In this document: positions 49,101-60,761 of the stretch, piece by piece
Position numbering within the stretch: the stretch's first letter is position 1
How the letters are laid out: every line of letters starts with the position of its first letter
Assembly (NCBI RefSeq): GCF_001638985.1
Contig: NW_017265150.1
Coordinates: 248,001-312,000, forward strand
Direction: 5' to 3'
Origin: Phycomyces blakesleeanus NRRL 1555(-)
Lineage: Eukaryota; Mucoromycota; Mucoromycetes; Mucorales; Phycomycetaceae
Length of the DNA stretch: 64,000 nt
The notes under the pieces: generated by a model
Databases searched by the model: none
Told to the model about the DNA's origin: nothing
Seen by the model: only the letters and a program-made list of their open reading frames with translations
Position numbers and translations under genes: made by a program

Positions 49101-50726
49101 AAGATGAGATAAAAACCCAATAAGAAATAAAGACTAGAATTGGATTGGACTCTTTTCTGTGTTATTTGTGTGAATGATTTATTTGATTTTCTTTGATTTT
49201 GGCAGTCTTGCTGTTATATTTGTTTTTTGAACCACATTAGATTCGGGATTTTCTTTGATACAACCCGCTTATTCCCACCATTTGACACCCTAAACTTTGT
49301 TTGTGGTCAGACAGAATAAAAGGTTGTGAATTACGAGTGCCAATAGGAAACATGAAACGATTATGAAATTATAGATAAGGACCCAAATGGTGTGTTGTGT
49401 TCAATAGATAAGGATAATCAACCACAACCACAGATATATCTGCTTGCATGTATATTTTCAATATATTATACTCGTTTACTAAGCATTGTGTGTACAGTTT
49501 AGATACACATATTATTACTTAGTGCTACCATGTGTACCATTACTTTTGTGGTACCCAGATCTTGGGATCCAATGACGTGGAATAGTTTATTTTAGGGGCC
49601 TTGATTAAATAAAGAAACGCCAAAAATTTTTTTTATTCTTTAGTATATTGTAGAATACTATGGTTAGTGTATACATGTGAACATATCCAAAAAGACAATC
49701 ACTCTGATATCATTCATTAACAGCAGTCAATAAACATAACGAATAAGTGAAGAAACAAGGGTACTGGTTAGAGCAACAGATGATTTTAAATAATGGGATC
49801 TTGACCAAAGGGTAACTGCAATAAATTAATACAAAAAAGAAAAGGAATAGGATCCCAGTCCTAATGATTAGGAAATAAAGCTGCTGGCCATTGTTGAATT
49901 CCTCTTATTGTCATTAACCAAATTGATTTCAACCCACTTAAATACATTCTTATACGCACATGTATACACATGCCTATAGACATACTGTACGTTTATATAT
50001 TTATATAATATGCAGTGTGCAATATGCTGTACAAGATACCAAAAGAATAGACAAATAAATCATACCACCCTATTACACACAGAGACACTAATTCTCTCTA
50101 TATTTCTCTCTTTCACTATTTGGCTTTTCTCTCTTAGAGACAGTGTGTGTGTGTATATTTTTTTTTGTCCTAAAGAGGGTATCGGGAAAGACCGGAAGCA
50201 TCTATTGGCACATAATAGAATATTCCTCGTCTTCCCGCATCTCAAATATTCTCTTATTATTTACAAGGAGGTTGCTAATGGAGAATTATTAGGTAAGGAT
50301 ACCCTGCACTCAAGGGCAAGCGTCTTTATATATAACCTAGTCTGGCTTTGTAAACCAAAATTTGATCAAATCCACCAACGAGATGCTTTGATCGTGCATG
50401 GTTCCATAGGTTTGTTATCTTGGCTTATCGGCGGACAACATATTCAATCTGATTGGCGGATTAAAAAATAAAAATAACAAAAAGTAAGTTATCTATAAGT
50501 ACATCCTTTTATAGTACTGATGGAGATAAGAATTCCTCAATTACCATTGGATGGGACCGGAATAAAGAACGGTCTCTTGATATCCTGTTTTCTTGATTCT
50601 TCTGCACATATTTCAAACACCGAATTGTCTATATGAGGGTCCAAGTTTTCCTCAATTCATGTCTCTCTTTCTTTTCTTTTTTACACTTTATTATTTTCAT
50701 ACTTTTTTTTTAACAATTATTTTCAA
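49101..50726. other. Gene-poor DNA before the kinase gene
   Basis: AT-rich. A plus-strand frame from ATG at 50,010 to 50,471 stays open for 153 codons and its last part (ELLGKDTLHSRASVFIYNL, DALIVHGSIGLLSWLIGGQH) looks partly coding. It has no recognised family and a poor N-terminal half, so I treat it as doubtful. The final 200 bases are the kinase 5' region. Confidence 0.4.
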
Positions 50727-51896
50727 ATGTTCAACTTCCCTAAAAAGCCAATCGAGCAGTCCCAAGAAGAATTCAGTACGATTTTCGACCATCTCATCCG
50801 ATCTACAAAGGATAAGCCACGGCGTGGAAGTGACCAATATAATACATATGGCCTTCCTTCTCCAAAGCCCTCGCCTTACTCCTCGCCAATGCCCTCACCC
50901 TCACCCTCATCTCAAGCAACCCATTACTTTGCCTCGTCTGCACCTTCATCAACCCTGCCATGTACTCGCAAAACATGCCTCACCAGACGCTCTACCTCTC
51001 TTGCATCCTCTCAAGCAACCACATGGTCTCGCCCTTCACCAGCTGCCTCATTTCTAGCCTCGTTCAGCAACCCTCCAAAGATCACCCAAGAGGAAGAAGG
51101 CGATGAGATGGATGATTATGTATTCGACAAGATAATTGGATACGGAGGATTCTCGACTGTTCGCAAAGGCTACCGTATTTCGGACGGCCAGAAAGTGGCA
51201 GTCAAGATCATCAAGAAATCGGCAGACGATGACGACCAGATTCGCACTGAACGCGAAATTAACATCTGGAAGTCTCTAGAACACCCAAACATCGTCAAGG
51301 TTCAGAATGTACTCGAGACAGATTATGCAACATATATTGTCGCCGACTATTGTGCCAATGGCCACCTACTTGACTTTGTCCACTCCAAAACCAAACTGTC
51401 TGAACCAGAAGCCAAAAAGATTTTCGTGCCTCTAGTGAGAGCGATTGCCTACCTCCACAATCAAGCCAAGGTGTGCCACAAAGATATTAAGCTTGAAAAT
51501 GTGCTCCTCGACGAATGCAACACTGTCAAGTTGTGTGACTTTGGACTGGCCATGGCACAGCAGCCATCAATGAAAAGTGACTCTGAAGTTGCGGGTGGCT
51601 CACTTGCCTATGCATCACCGGAACAGATCCGGTCCGGTACTGCGCTCGGATGTCCAAAAACTGATATCTGGTCTTTGGGTATTGTCTTGTACGCCCTTGT
51701 TTCTGGACAATTGCCTTTTACAGATTCATATGCTGGCCGTCTTCAGGAGAAGATCGTGTCTGGCCAATTGGAACCACTACCTAACTCTCTTAATCTCTCC
51801 CCCGAATTCCACTCTCTCCTCAATGGCTGTCTTTCCATGAACCCTCTTGAGAGATTCAGCGCTGATCAGATCCTTTCATCTTCTTGGTGCACTTGA
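50727..51896 (+). CDS. Ser/Thr protein kinase, CAMK-like, with HKD catalytic loop
   Basis: Single exon, 389 residues. The N-terminal 125 residues are Ser/Pro-rich and likely disordered (YGLPSPKPSPYSSPMPS). The kinase domain is at about 131-388: GYGGFSTVRKG glycine loop (139-), VAVKIIKK with Lys160, Glu176 in REINIW, CHKDIKLENVLLDE catalytic loop (His251-Lys252-Asp253), DFGLA (271-275), ASPEQ (296-300, in place of APE), DIWSLGIVLYALVSGQLPF, and RFSADQILSSSW at the end. The catalytic Lys, Asp and DFG Asp are present, so it should be active. The HRD arginine is replaced by lysine, which usually means activation-loop phosphorylation is not required. The kinase fold is like the Snf1/Kin1/fungal CAMK group but I cannot assign a named orthologue. 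No C-terminal regulatory domain is present. Confidence 0.85.
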   Translation: MFNFPKKPIEQSQEEFSTIFDHLIRSTKDKPRRGSDQYNTYGLPSPKPSPYSSPMPSPSPSSQATHYFASSAPSSTLPCTRKTCLTRRSTSLASSQATTWSRPSPAASFLASFSNPPKITQEEEGDEMDDYVFDKIIGYGGFSTVRKGYRISDGQKVAVKIIKKSADDDDQIRTEREINIWKSLEHPNIVKVQNVLETDYATYIVADYCANGHLLDFVHSKTKLSEPEAKKIFVPLVRAIAYLHNQAKVCHKDIKLENVLLDECNTVKLCDFGLAMAQQPSMKSDSEVAGGSLAYASPEQIRSGTALGCPKTDIWSLGIVLYALVSGQLPFTDSYAGRLQEKIVSGQLEPLPNSLNLSPEFHSLLNGCLSMNPLERFSADQILSSSWCT

Positions 51897-54800
51897 GCTC
51901 TTCCTTTTCTTTCCTGAACTTGATTTTTTTTTTCAGCTTTTTAATTTTTTTTTTCATACAAAAAAAAATATGAAGGCCTACATCACTCCACTTGTAGATA
52001 TACCTGGTTCCAAGTAAAACCAACTCCAACACATTTATACATATAGCACATCCCAAAATCTACATATATACATATGTATATACATATTCATCATTATTCT
52101 TTATTCTTTATTTTCTCTTTGTATTTTCTATCTACAACTATGTGATAAAACTTATATATATATATGTTCCAAGGCTCCAGTGATTTTTATATTTCTTTAA
52201 TAAATATATTAAAAAATCAAATTTAAATAATAATAAGATCAATCTATCCAATCAATTCTGTTTGCTTGCTCTTTTCTTTGCTGTTGTATATATATATATG
52301 TGCTCACGTGTATACCATTTTAAGCACAATTGAAGCACACTCTTTCCAAAATGTAAAGACAAACCTTTCTTGTACTGCATTGGTGTAACCTATTACGCCA
52401 AGGCACAAAATTTAAAATATATATATATATATATAGATAAACAGCTTGACATATCACAATTGATATTTGTTCTTTATTTTGCACATGTCATAAAATATAT
52501 AATAATGAAATCACAACAGCAAGAAATAAAAACATTAGATACATAAAAAACCACCTTTACAAATAACTGGTGGTCATTAAAGCTAGATTACTCTATATCA
52601 TCAAACTCCAAATTATATCAATATTACAAGAATGGGAAACAAAAGAAGTCTTGATTCTTCTTTTTTTTTGGTGACTTTGAAATTAAGAAAGAAACAAAAT
52701 GCATTATATGATTTCATTATCCAAAAAAAAATGAGACTAAGACTAAGACTATCCTGAAGCGGACCCGTATTTAATCATTTAAACAAAAAATTTAATCCTA
52801 AAAACCAAAGCTCAAAATGGCTGAATGACAAAGTGGCTGCAAAGCTAATACAAGACTTGTTTAAGAAATATTTGGTCTGTTTGTAGACAATGTCGCGTTC
52901 CACATCAGCATATATATATATAAAAGAGAGTGCTCTTGTACAGGTTTCAAGGTGTCACGACAGAGCGATGAGAACCAAAACCAAAAAGAGCTATAATATT
53001 CTCGGTGAAATGTTTCCATTTGGTGTTGTGAGAATTTCCGTGTGACATTTAAGAACTATATGACTCTATCCTTATAGATAGATAAGCATATAAATAGAGC
53101 CAGTGGTAGCATAATTGACGATGATACAACGAGTAAGTCTTGTAACTTTCATTGGTCCACTACTTTAACCTATTATTCAAATACAATAATGGGTGTCCTA
53201 GACAGAAATGAAATATTGCAGACCAATTATATTGTGGTACAAAATTCGCCTATTGAGCAATATGAAGGATCTCCACAAGCACACACACGCATATACATAT
53301 ATATAGGAAAGATCGGATATATTATCACTATTAGTTTCTTTCTTTGAGTATCTCTCTCACTCTATTTTCCAGAGTTGAATATAATTGAGCGGCTTTGGAA
53401 GAAGAAAAGTATGATAGTCTGGGTTCAAATGGGTTTACGGTCTGCTTACTGATGAGATCCCAAGATTTTGCAAATATTTTAGTGTCAAGGTAGCGTTTGT
53501 TAAACTCTACTAGCCACTCTACTAGCTACTCACTATTTTAAAATCATCGCACGGCAGCAAGTAGAAAGAATGAGAACAAACAGACGTAAGGTACAAAACT
53601 GATTACATAAATCTGCATGAAAATAAATCACAGTGACATGCAATTGGAGCGTTGAATGTTCTGCGAAACTCAGTAATATGCTTGTATGTTTTCAATATTT
53701 GTGTGTGTGTGGGTGTGTGTGTGCTTAATGTGTTTCTGTAATGTCTTTCAGAATCAGATATCAAACGGATATTCTGCCACTGCTCAAAAAAGGTTTGATA
53801 CTATTGGTTGCTTCCGTAATTTTCTTTTGGTATCAAACCCCCTCCAGTAGAGAAGAGAGAAATATAGAGACAGTGACAAAAAAAATTCAGTCCTAAGCCT
53901 TTATTCATACTCATTCACTCACTCTCTTGAACTTTACCCATCTCCTCATCTCTAGTCAGCTCCTCTTACTTGTAATAATAATAAAACAGCTTATATCACC
54001 CTTTTTTGCTTTGGTTTCTTTTATGAATGACCAAAAGTCTTCAAAAAGAATTGTGTTCGTATATCAGAAAAGCTTCACTCCAAGGATGCTTGCACGTTCA
54101 TACCAAAGATTCTCGAACATCTCTTTTCTTCTTCTTCTTTTTTCTCTCGGCTATTAGAAAGTGTCTATTGTAATACTGATAAAAGTCATATAAAAGAAAA
54201 ACACAAAAAGAAGAAGGGAGAGAAAAAGTGAGGTGAGGGGAAGTGAATACTTCTTTTTTATTTATTTTTGGTGCAAGTACTCGAGTTATCAGTCCCCCCC
54301 CCCCCTGACCGCTCATCCATCAGTCTCTTCTGCAGCTCTCAACAAGTGCACAAAACTTAGCACACACAGCAGTATATATTATTCATAAAAATGAGATAAA
54401 GTTTAGAGTTAATATTAGGAGCAAATATCCACATGGATCAGAGCACCAAAGAAGTATACATACTTTTTTTTTTAAAAAAAAAAGAAAGACTCGTAGGATT
54501 CTTTAATGAGACAAGAATACACAGCAGTAAAATGTATTTATGTATTTTTATATAATATGCATGTGTATTTGCTAAGCACAGATTCAGATCGGCAAAGAGA
54601 GGATGTGTGCATGTGTATATAGTTACAGTGACTATAACGGAGATTTTGGCTGAACTGATCACCAGGGGGAGGTAGAACATGCTCTCTTGTGGGGTAAATG
54701 AGCAAACAAACGTTTTGTAGGACGGAGTTTGAGACCAAGCCTGATATGAGGGATCTGACTAGGCTTAAACAGTCAATGAGTGAAATGGATAGGATTGATC

Positions 54801-55748
54801 AATATCATTTAACAAGACAAACAAGCACAGCCTCATAATCAGAAGTAGGTTGAATAATGAATAACACAAATTTGAATTTTAGGTAATATACGTATATTAT
54901 TGGCTCACTCTACCCAAGAAAAAATTTACCTACATTATATTCACCAGTCTTCTTGACGAAAAACACAGACACACAATGAGTTTGTAGATTATACTACAGA
55001 GCTCAATAAATAATCGCTGTATATTACAGGCGCAACAACAACAACAACAAAAGAATATGCCAATACTCAGAAAATCTTATCAAGACTCCTACCTTTAATA
55101 AAATATATGTATATATATATATTCTGCTTTATGGATATGAGAGTGTTTATCATGTCACTACTTCTTTAGCGGAATACAAATTCATGTCATTATCCAATTT
55201 AACTCATTGGGTATATATATATTATCATAAAACCTTTTGAGAAAATCACCTGTGTGTGTGTGTGTGTGTGTGTGTGGGTTACCAATATTTTAGAATGTGT
55301 TTTCTATTAAAACACATTTTCATATCTTATTTTGCTGATAAGAGCCATATACCAGTATATAGCACATTTCTTTTAAGCATAATGAAAACAATAGGTTCTT
55401 TGTAGGTTCTTTGTACTTCTTTAAAGAGACATACTCTTTATGATCCTTTTGGTTTTATGAACAAAATAGTAATTGTTCCTGTAGTGAAAAATGAGAACAA
55501 GTAATACAGTAATTTATTATTATATACACACACACACATATATATAGACTACATAAGCATGTGCATTTTCGACCAAATATAATTCAATTCTTTTTATCCT
55601 TAAAAAAAAAGAAAAAAAAAAGAAAGGCACGGATTTAATCTCAGATAGCTGTAGAGCTTCATTAGGGCTTATTCGATTGTTATTGTTATTGTTATTCACT
55701 TTATTCTTTTCTTGGGGGGGAAGAGAGTGTGGTTCTTGTCAGAAATCA
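51897..55748. other. Long AT-rich gene-poor region
   Basis: 3.8 kb with T/A tracts, AT and GT microsatellites (52,293-52,300; 53,700-53,720; 55,251-55,276), a C13 run near 54,294-54,306 and a T10-A10 palindrome at 54,464-54,483. Open frames at 53,927-54,157 and 54,438-54,680 are low in complexity and unsupported. No gene or RNA gene recognised. Confidence 0.45.
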
Positions 55749-56459
55749 ATGGACAGTCTTTATTCGTACACACTCGATGACCTATATGATCTCTTGGGTC
55801 ATCATTGCATCGTCACACTAAAGGATTCGCGTCATAGCTCACGGGAAGGATTTCTCCATTCAGTCGATCCCACATCAGGCAATGTTATTCTCCAGAAGGA
55901 TCAACATTCAGTAGTGGTCATGGGGCATTACATTGCCACTCTTGATAGTAAGTCCAAGGCTTATTTAAAACACACACACACACACATACACACAAACAAA
56001 TATAAAAAAGAAAGAAAGGAACATACAAGTATACATGTATATATATAACTATGTACACACACACACATATATATATATATATGTATATTATATATATATA
56101 ATTAAACAGTTGATCGAGAGTCGAAGATTCCTCTTGAGTCTATGGAAATGCCTAGTGTAGAGGCATCTTGGTTAGAAGATCGCCGAGCAAAGATGATCAA
56201 ATACCTCGAAAAAGTAAGACAATAACAATAGCATTAGAAATAAGAATAGCAGTAAGTGATATATATATATGAATTTATTTATTTATTATGATTGGCTTGA
56301 CAGCACCATATTCCATTTAGTGAGGTTGCAGATGATTCTGCAATTCACGTCTTGGGTTGTGCACGTGTAGAGACACCCTACACGGCCACCAGCGTGTTCT
56401 GTGACAATGCCTTGATACGAAAGCGCGTCCGTGATTTGGTCATGGGGCTACCGTGTTGA
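55749..56459 (+). CDS. GEMIN6: Gemin6-like SMN-complex protein
   Basis: Three exons, 55749-55947, 56110-56213 and 56304-56459, join in phase to 152 residues from MDSLYSYTLDDLYDLLGHHC. The first half has an Sm-like fold pattern: DDLYDLLGHHCIVTLKDS, SREGFLHSVDPTSGNVIL and GHYIATLD. The second half matches the helical/AD region of Gemin6: SWLEDRRAKMIKYLEKHHIP, then SAIHVLGCARVETPYTAT and NALIRKRVRDLVMG. It lines up with human Gemin6 (167 residues) along its whole length, including LEERKNSLKKWLEKNHIP. Gemin6 pairs with Gemin7 in the SMN complex, which loads Sm rings onto spliceosomal snRNAs. Baker's yeast lacks the complex; presence in early-diverging fungi would be ancestral retention. A CA and TA tract fill intron 1. 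Confidence 0.8.
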
Positions 56460-56886
56460 GCAACAGGAGGAAAATATAATAAGAATAAGAATAATAATAG
56501 TAACAATAATAAGGGTGAAGCAAGAGAAAACCACAACCACTATCGATTATAAGGCATTCCAATAAAACTACAAGCTGTTTTACAGCCAAGCAATAAAAGA
56601 AAGAAACAAAGAAAGTTATATCTAATCTATTTCACCTACGCACGCAATGTATATATAATTATATATGTATATATATATAAATGAAAGAATGAATGAATGG
56701 ATGATCGAATGAATGAATGGATTTATGTATGTATGTATGTATGTATGTATGTATATATGTAGGCTTGTATGTATGTCTGTATGTGTATATGTGTATATAG
56801 ATGTAGATATGCGTGTGTCGATGTGGTTGTATAGATATGACTGTAGGTGTGTATATACTGCTGGATGGAACTTCTAAAGACTACAT
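56460..56886. other. Intergenic region with TATG microsatellites
   Basis: Convergent 3' flanks of the Gemin6-like and Whi5/Nrm1-like genes. Contains AAT repeats (56,480-56,512), AT tracts and a GAATGAATGG/TGTATGTA array at 56,685-56,780. No gene seen. Confidence 0.5.
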
Positions 56887-57309
56887 CTATTTATCCAAGC
56901 TGGCCATTCGATGAAGCATTACTAATAGATTCGCAGCATCTTCATCGTCTGATGAAAGGGATGGTCGCGGTGATGTATTACGCTTGGCCGATAAAGGGGA
57001 CCGAATACAGGTCGGCGTGGGCGCGTGTGCAAAAGAGGCCGTAGACCGAACAAATGGCTTGGATTTTGGATGGGATGGGTAGTAGCGATGAGGAACCATT
57101 ACTGGCCGCCGACGGGACTTGAGAAGACTTGATAGCAGACTGGACTCCAAGGTAACCAAATCGTAGTGCTCGTAACCATGTTGGTGCTTGAATCTAGCCA
57201 AGGCAAGACGGGTCTTTAAGCGATGAATGATCTGTTGGATTCCTGGAACGTTGTTTGGTTGGAGAGCCGGACGCGTCTCTGAGCAGACAATGTTGGGTGG
57301 AAGGGGCAT
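56887..57309 (-). CDS. Whi5/Nrm1-like G1/S transcriptional repressor (candidate)
   Basis: A single-exon gene of 140 residues from MPLPPNIVCSE. The core IIHRLKTRLALARFKHQHGY followed by EHYDLVTLESSLL resembles the conserved motif of fungal Whi5/Nrm1 proteins, which bind SBF/MBF and hold G1/S genes off (the repressors link to the factors through a short LK.RL..A motif). The rest is Ser/Pro-rich with SP/TP sites (PLSAKRNTSPRPSLSS), fitting CDK regulation, and ends with an acidic DDEDA stretch. Similarity is limited to about 30 residues, so it could be another small regulatory protein. The upstream region is shared with NTF2, which reads away. Confidence 0.55.
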   Translation of the reverse strand: MPLPPNIVCSETRPALQPNNVPGIQQIIHRLKTRLALARFKHQHGYEHYDLVTLESSLLSSLLKSRRRPVMVPHRYYPSHPKSKPFVRSTASFAHAPTPTCIRSPLSAKRNTSPRPSLSSDDEDAANLLVMLHRMASLDK

Positions 57310-58599
57310 TATTTCTGTGTCGTTTGTGGTAATTGTACTTGAGGAGAAAGAAGAGGAAGAAGAAGAAGAAGTAAAAATAAAAAAGGCGTCTCCAGCTATC
57401 TATCTATCTCTGTCTCTCTTTTTTTTTAGCCCTTCTATCGGTTGGTCTGTCCCCTAACGAGGGTCGCATGACTTTTTGGCCTGTTCTTGTCTGTTGGCCA
57501 AGTGGGTGATGCAATACCCCCCCACACACAAGCCAAAAAAGATCTCTCTTTTTTTTATTATTATTTTTCACTTCTTGTTTAGGAAGATAAGTTATATTTC
57601 CAACGAGCACAGTAGCAACTAGAATCTCTCTACGCTGGCATTACAACCTCCCCCTTTACACACACCAAAATAAAAAAGTACAAACCACCAAGGCGGAGAC
57701 TCAATCCCGCACAGACACCTCTCTCTCTCTTTCTCTTTCTCTCTCCCTGCCCTGATGTCGATTGGCCCTATTCTCCTTTTTTTTTATAATATTTTACTAA
57801 TGCAGTAGCCACAAATTAGCCAATCAAAATCATACCATTTCACTGCGCCTGAAATAACAATCGCCTTTTTACAGCGATTTTATTTTACAGCTAAAAAACT
57901 CAATGTACACATTGACGCATCAAACTCCATAATTTACGCCTTTATCTCGATAATCACCCAAGGGCACATTAAGCAGAAATAAAGACAAAGAAAAAGGAAA
58001 AGTTAAACCATGAAACAAGTAAAGATCAAAAAAAAAAGAATTCACCTAAAAGAAACTTGGTTACCTGTGATTTTACTGTAGCTTACAAGAAAAATAAAAA
58101 TAAAAACAATAATAATAAGCGAAAGATAATTGGTGAGTGTACGTGTACCAAGGACACGATTATACTAACAACTTGTTCACCCCCCTCATTTGTTTCCTCC
58201 CCTCCCCGAACCGCACCACAACCGCAGTAAGTTTCTTGCTGTCCTTTTTGTAGATTTCGTTTCAATCTCTGACTGTCTAGTATTTTTCCAATACAAACTA
58301 ATAAACTCTACACACTATGCAAGCATATATATTTTCTCTTATCAAATGTTTGAACTTAAAAGGCTTTTTGTAGGTACAGTTCTTTAGATAATAAAGCAAA
58401 AAATATCCTATCAAACATCACAATATATATATATCTATATCATTGGGCCAAATTTTCTTTCTTTTTCTTTTTTTTGGGGGGGACGTGAAGGGTACTCTTT
58501 CCCTTTTTTTTTCTTTTTTTTTGTGACGCAAAAACTATTTGAAAAGGTACGAATTTGCCCATCGCGAAAAATCCAGCAAGTAAAGCTTACACTCCAACT
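57310..58599. promoter_or_regulatory. Divergent upstream region between the Whi5-like gene and NTF2
   Basis: 1.3 kb between two start codons. Contains a GAA/AGAAG tract near 57,350-57,371, CT-rich tracts near 57,405-57,430 and 57,717-57,745, and a T8-G7 run near 58,469-58,483. No assignable transcription-factor site. No gene seen, though the length would allow an undetected short gene. Confidence 0.4.
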
Positions 58600-59227
58600 A
58601 TGTCTGAGATTGATACCATTGCCAAGCAGTTCCTTGACTTTTACTATACCACCTTTGATTCTAATCGCCAGCTTCTTGCTCCCATCTATGCAAGTAGTAC
58701 TAACCAGATATAACGTGTTTTTTTTATGCTTTGCTTACACATCCCCCCTTTTTTATATACATATTTTCTTTAATAGCGTGACCATTCCATGCTCACGTTT
58801 GAGGGCAATCAAGTGGCTGGTACAGCTGCAATCATCAACAAACTTGCCGTAAGCACTTTACAAACCACCCCCACATCTTTTCTTGTCATTACTCAAAACA
58901 AGCTGCATTTTAGAATCTACCATTCCAACGAGTTCATCACAAAATCAGCACCGTCGATGCCCAACCAGGAAGCCCCATGCGTCCTACTATCATTGTCACT
59001 GTTACCGGTCTTCTCTATGTAATATATGTATATGTATTTTGTGTGTCTGTGTGTGTCTGTGTGTGTCTGTGTGTGTATATGTACATGGTTGAATCCCACA
59101 AGACTAATGATTCCTCTAGTTTGACAATGAGAGCAATCCCCAACTATTTACCCAGACTTTCCAACTGGTCCCTGAGAATGGGTCTTACTATGTGATCAAT
59201 GATATCTTCCGTATTAACCTTGCCTAG
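58600..59227 (+). CDS. ntf2: Nuclear transport factor 2
   Basis: Four exons (58600-58689, 58777-58848, 58914-59018, 59120-59227) join in phase to 124 residues, the usual length. Clear motifs: IAKQFLDFYYTTFDSNRQLL, then YRDHSMLTFEG, AGTAAIINKLANLPFQRV, STVDAQPGSP, IIVTVTGLLYFDNESNP, FTQTFQLVPENGSYYVINDI and FRI. NTF2 is a dimer that carries RanGDP into the nucleus through FxFG nucleoporins. Intron 1 needs a GC donor (TAT|GCAAGT) to join APIY to RDHSM; no GT site keeps the frame. A CT/GT microsatellite (59,041-59,080) fills intron 3. The start is MSEIDTIAK, close to the family start. Confidence 0.93.
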
Positions 59228-59356
59228 GGTTGATAACTATTGTCTCTATGATGATAATAAAACAAATAAGTAAAAAAAAAAAGAGATTTGGCTATGGTTT
59301 TTCCTTTTTTTTATATAAATAGTTTCATTACCTTTTTTTAAAAATAATAATAATCT

Positions 59357-60761
59357 TTACTTGCTTTTGTTCTCGATCTGCTCTTGAATCAAAGTAAACT
59401 TGCGTTCGATATCCTTTACAATTCTCATCTGAGTCTCTTCGTCCGTCCAGAAATCCTGAGCACATCCTGGGCAAATTGTTTTGTCTTTGCTCCTATACAA
59501 CTTTCTTATTTTTTGTTTTACCAAATCTTATAAAGAATCGTCATTTTTTTTAAAAAAAATACAGGTTAGTGACGGTGGTAAATCTATGATAGACAGAAAA
59601 ATTCCGTTTGAAAAGAAGAGAAAAGAAACACACTTTCAAAAGGACTTGAAGGTAAGGCAGGAGTAGGCAGGGCAGGAATAGACAAGTGACTTTCGATAGC
59701 TAAACAAGAAGAAGAAAATAAAGTCAAATTAATTGTAGTTTAGATGAAGGCTTCCAAAAAAAATGTATAAAGCTTCTCTTATATCTTTGATGGCCAACTA
59801 AAGTGTTGCTTACATGGTAGTGTCATTTTATAATGGGCAGATAATCGTCTATAGACACCCTCGATCACGCTAAAGTTACATAAAAGTGGTACACCAAGGA
59901 TAATATTAACACTCTCTTACAAAGATCCCTTTTTTTTGCTTTACTGTTTTTAACGTCTACTTACTTTACTGGGATTTTGGTTTCAATTGCAGACAAAAGA
60001 ATGTCTTCCCAACCATAGGCTGGAAGTTCTTTTGGATTTTTGTCATCTAGAGGGATATCAGACGTCTGGATATTCTGTCTGATATTGTCGAAAACAGTGT
60101 AAAGCATCTGTAGATTGAGCCGCATGACCAACTGAGGATCCTGGTCCACATCCTCTAGGTCTGAGTTGAACTCTAAAGTACTACTACAGCTACTACTGCT
60201 GTTCCTACTGCTATCGACTTTTTTAGCCTGCTCCATGATCGAATAGATTTGAGCCGAGAAATTTTCTTTAATGGGTTGATCGTAATGTTTAGAAGCTTTA
60301 AGATAAGTCCTGTTATTGATTCCTTTGATAGCAGGGCTAATGTCCCCGGATTTTCCACTTGGAATAATGTAGGGTACAGGTCCCCTAAAATACAAATAAT
60401 ATTATGCACACATATACAAGCACATGTATGTATATATTAGCCACAAAATCTTTTTTTTTTTTAAAAAAATAAAATAAAAAATAAAATAAAATAAAATAAA
60501 ATAATTATAATATTTTTCTTTCACTACAAAAAATAAATAAATAATAACTTGCAATCTTGAATTCATCATTCTTTTATTGGGCCATCGGATCTTTGGTTGG
60601 ATCTTTGAAGAATACAAGACTTTGATGCGTTGTTTTGTCAAATCGCTTCTGTAAAGCAATTGATTTGCTAATCGGTTGTAATCATGAAAATCGATCAATT
60701 CCTCTTTACAAATTGCGGGTCGTTTAGAGTCCGAGTCCTTAAGTTTTACTGCGCCTGGCAT
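59357..60761 (-). CDS. Unknown protein with C-terminal CxxC
   Basis: Three exons (60553-60761, 59965-60384, 59357-59492) join at phase 2 to 254 residues from MPGAVKLKDSDSKRP. The first intron needs a GC donor (GATT|GCAAGT). The N-terminal part is basic and helical (DYNRLANQLLYRSDLTKQ); a central stretch has VPYIIPSGKSGDISP and a Ser-rich loop. The region from LVMRLNLQMLYTVFDNIRQ to LPAYGWEDILLSAIETKIP looks like a folded helical domain. A C-terminal TICPGCAQDFWTDEE may bind metal with only one CxxC, so it might pair with a second protein. No family recognised. The 3' end converges on NTF2 (stops 129 bases apart). Confidence 0.6.

Noticed and set aside
50010..50471. Plus-strand 153-codon ORF
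   Set aside because: The N-terminal half is low-complexity translation of AT/CA/GT tracts; only the last 60 codons look protein-like. Not enough to call.
54294..54306. C13 run as a possible functional element
   Set aside because: A single homopolymer, also a place where sequencing error is likely.
59577..59655. Plus-strand stretch bounded by AG and GTAAGG-like signals
   Set aside because: It is inside an intron of a well-supported minus-strand gene, only 26 codons, and has no partner exons.
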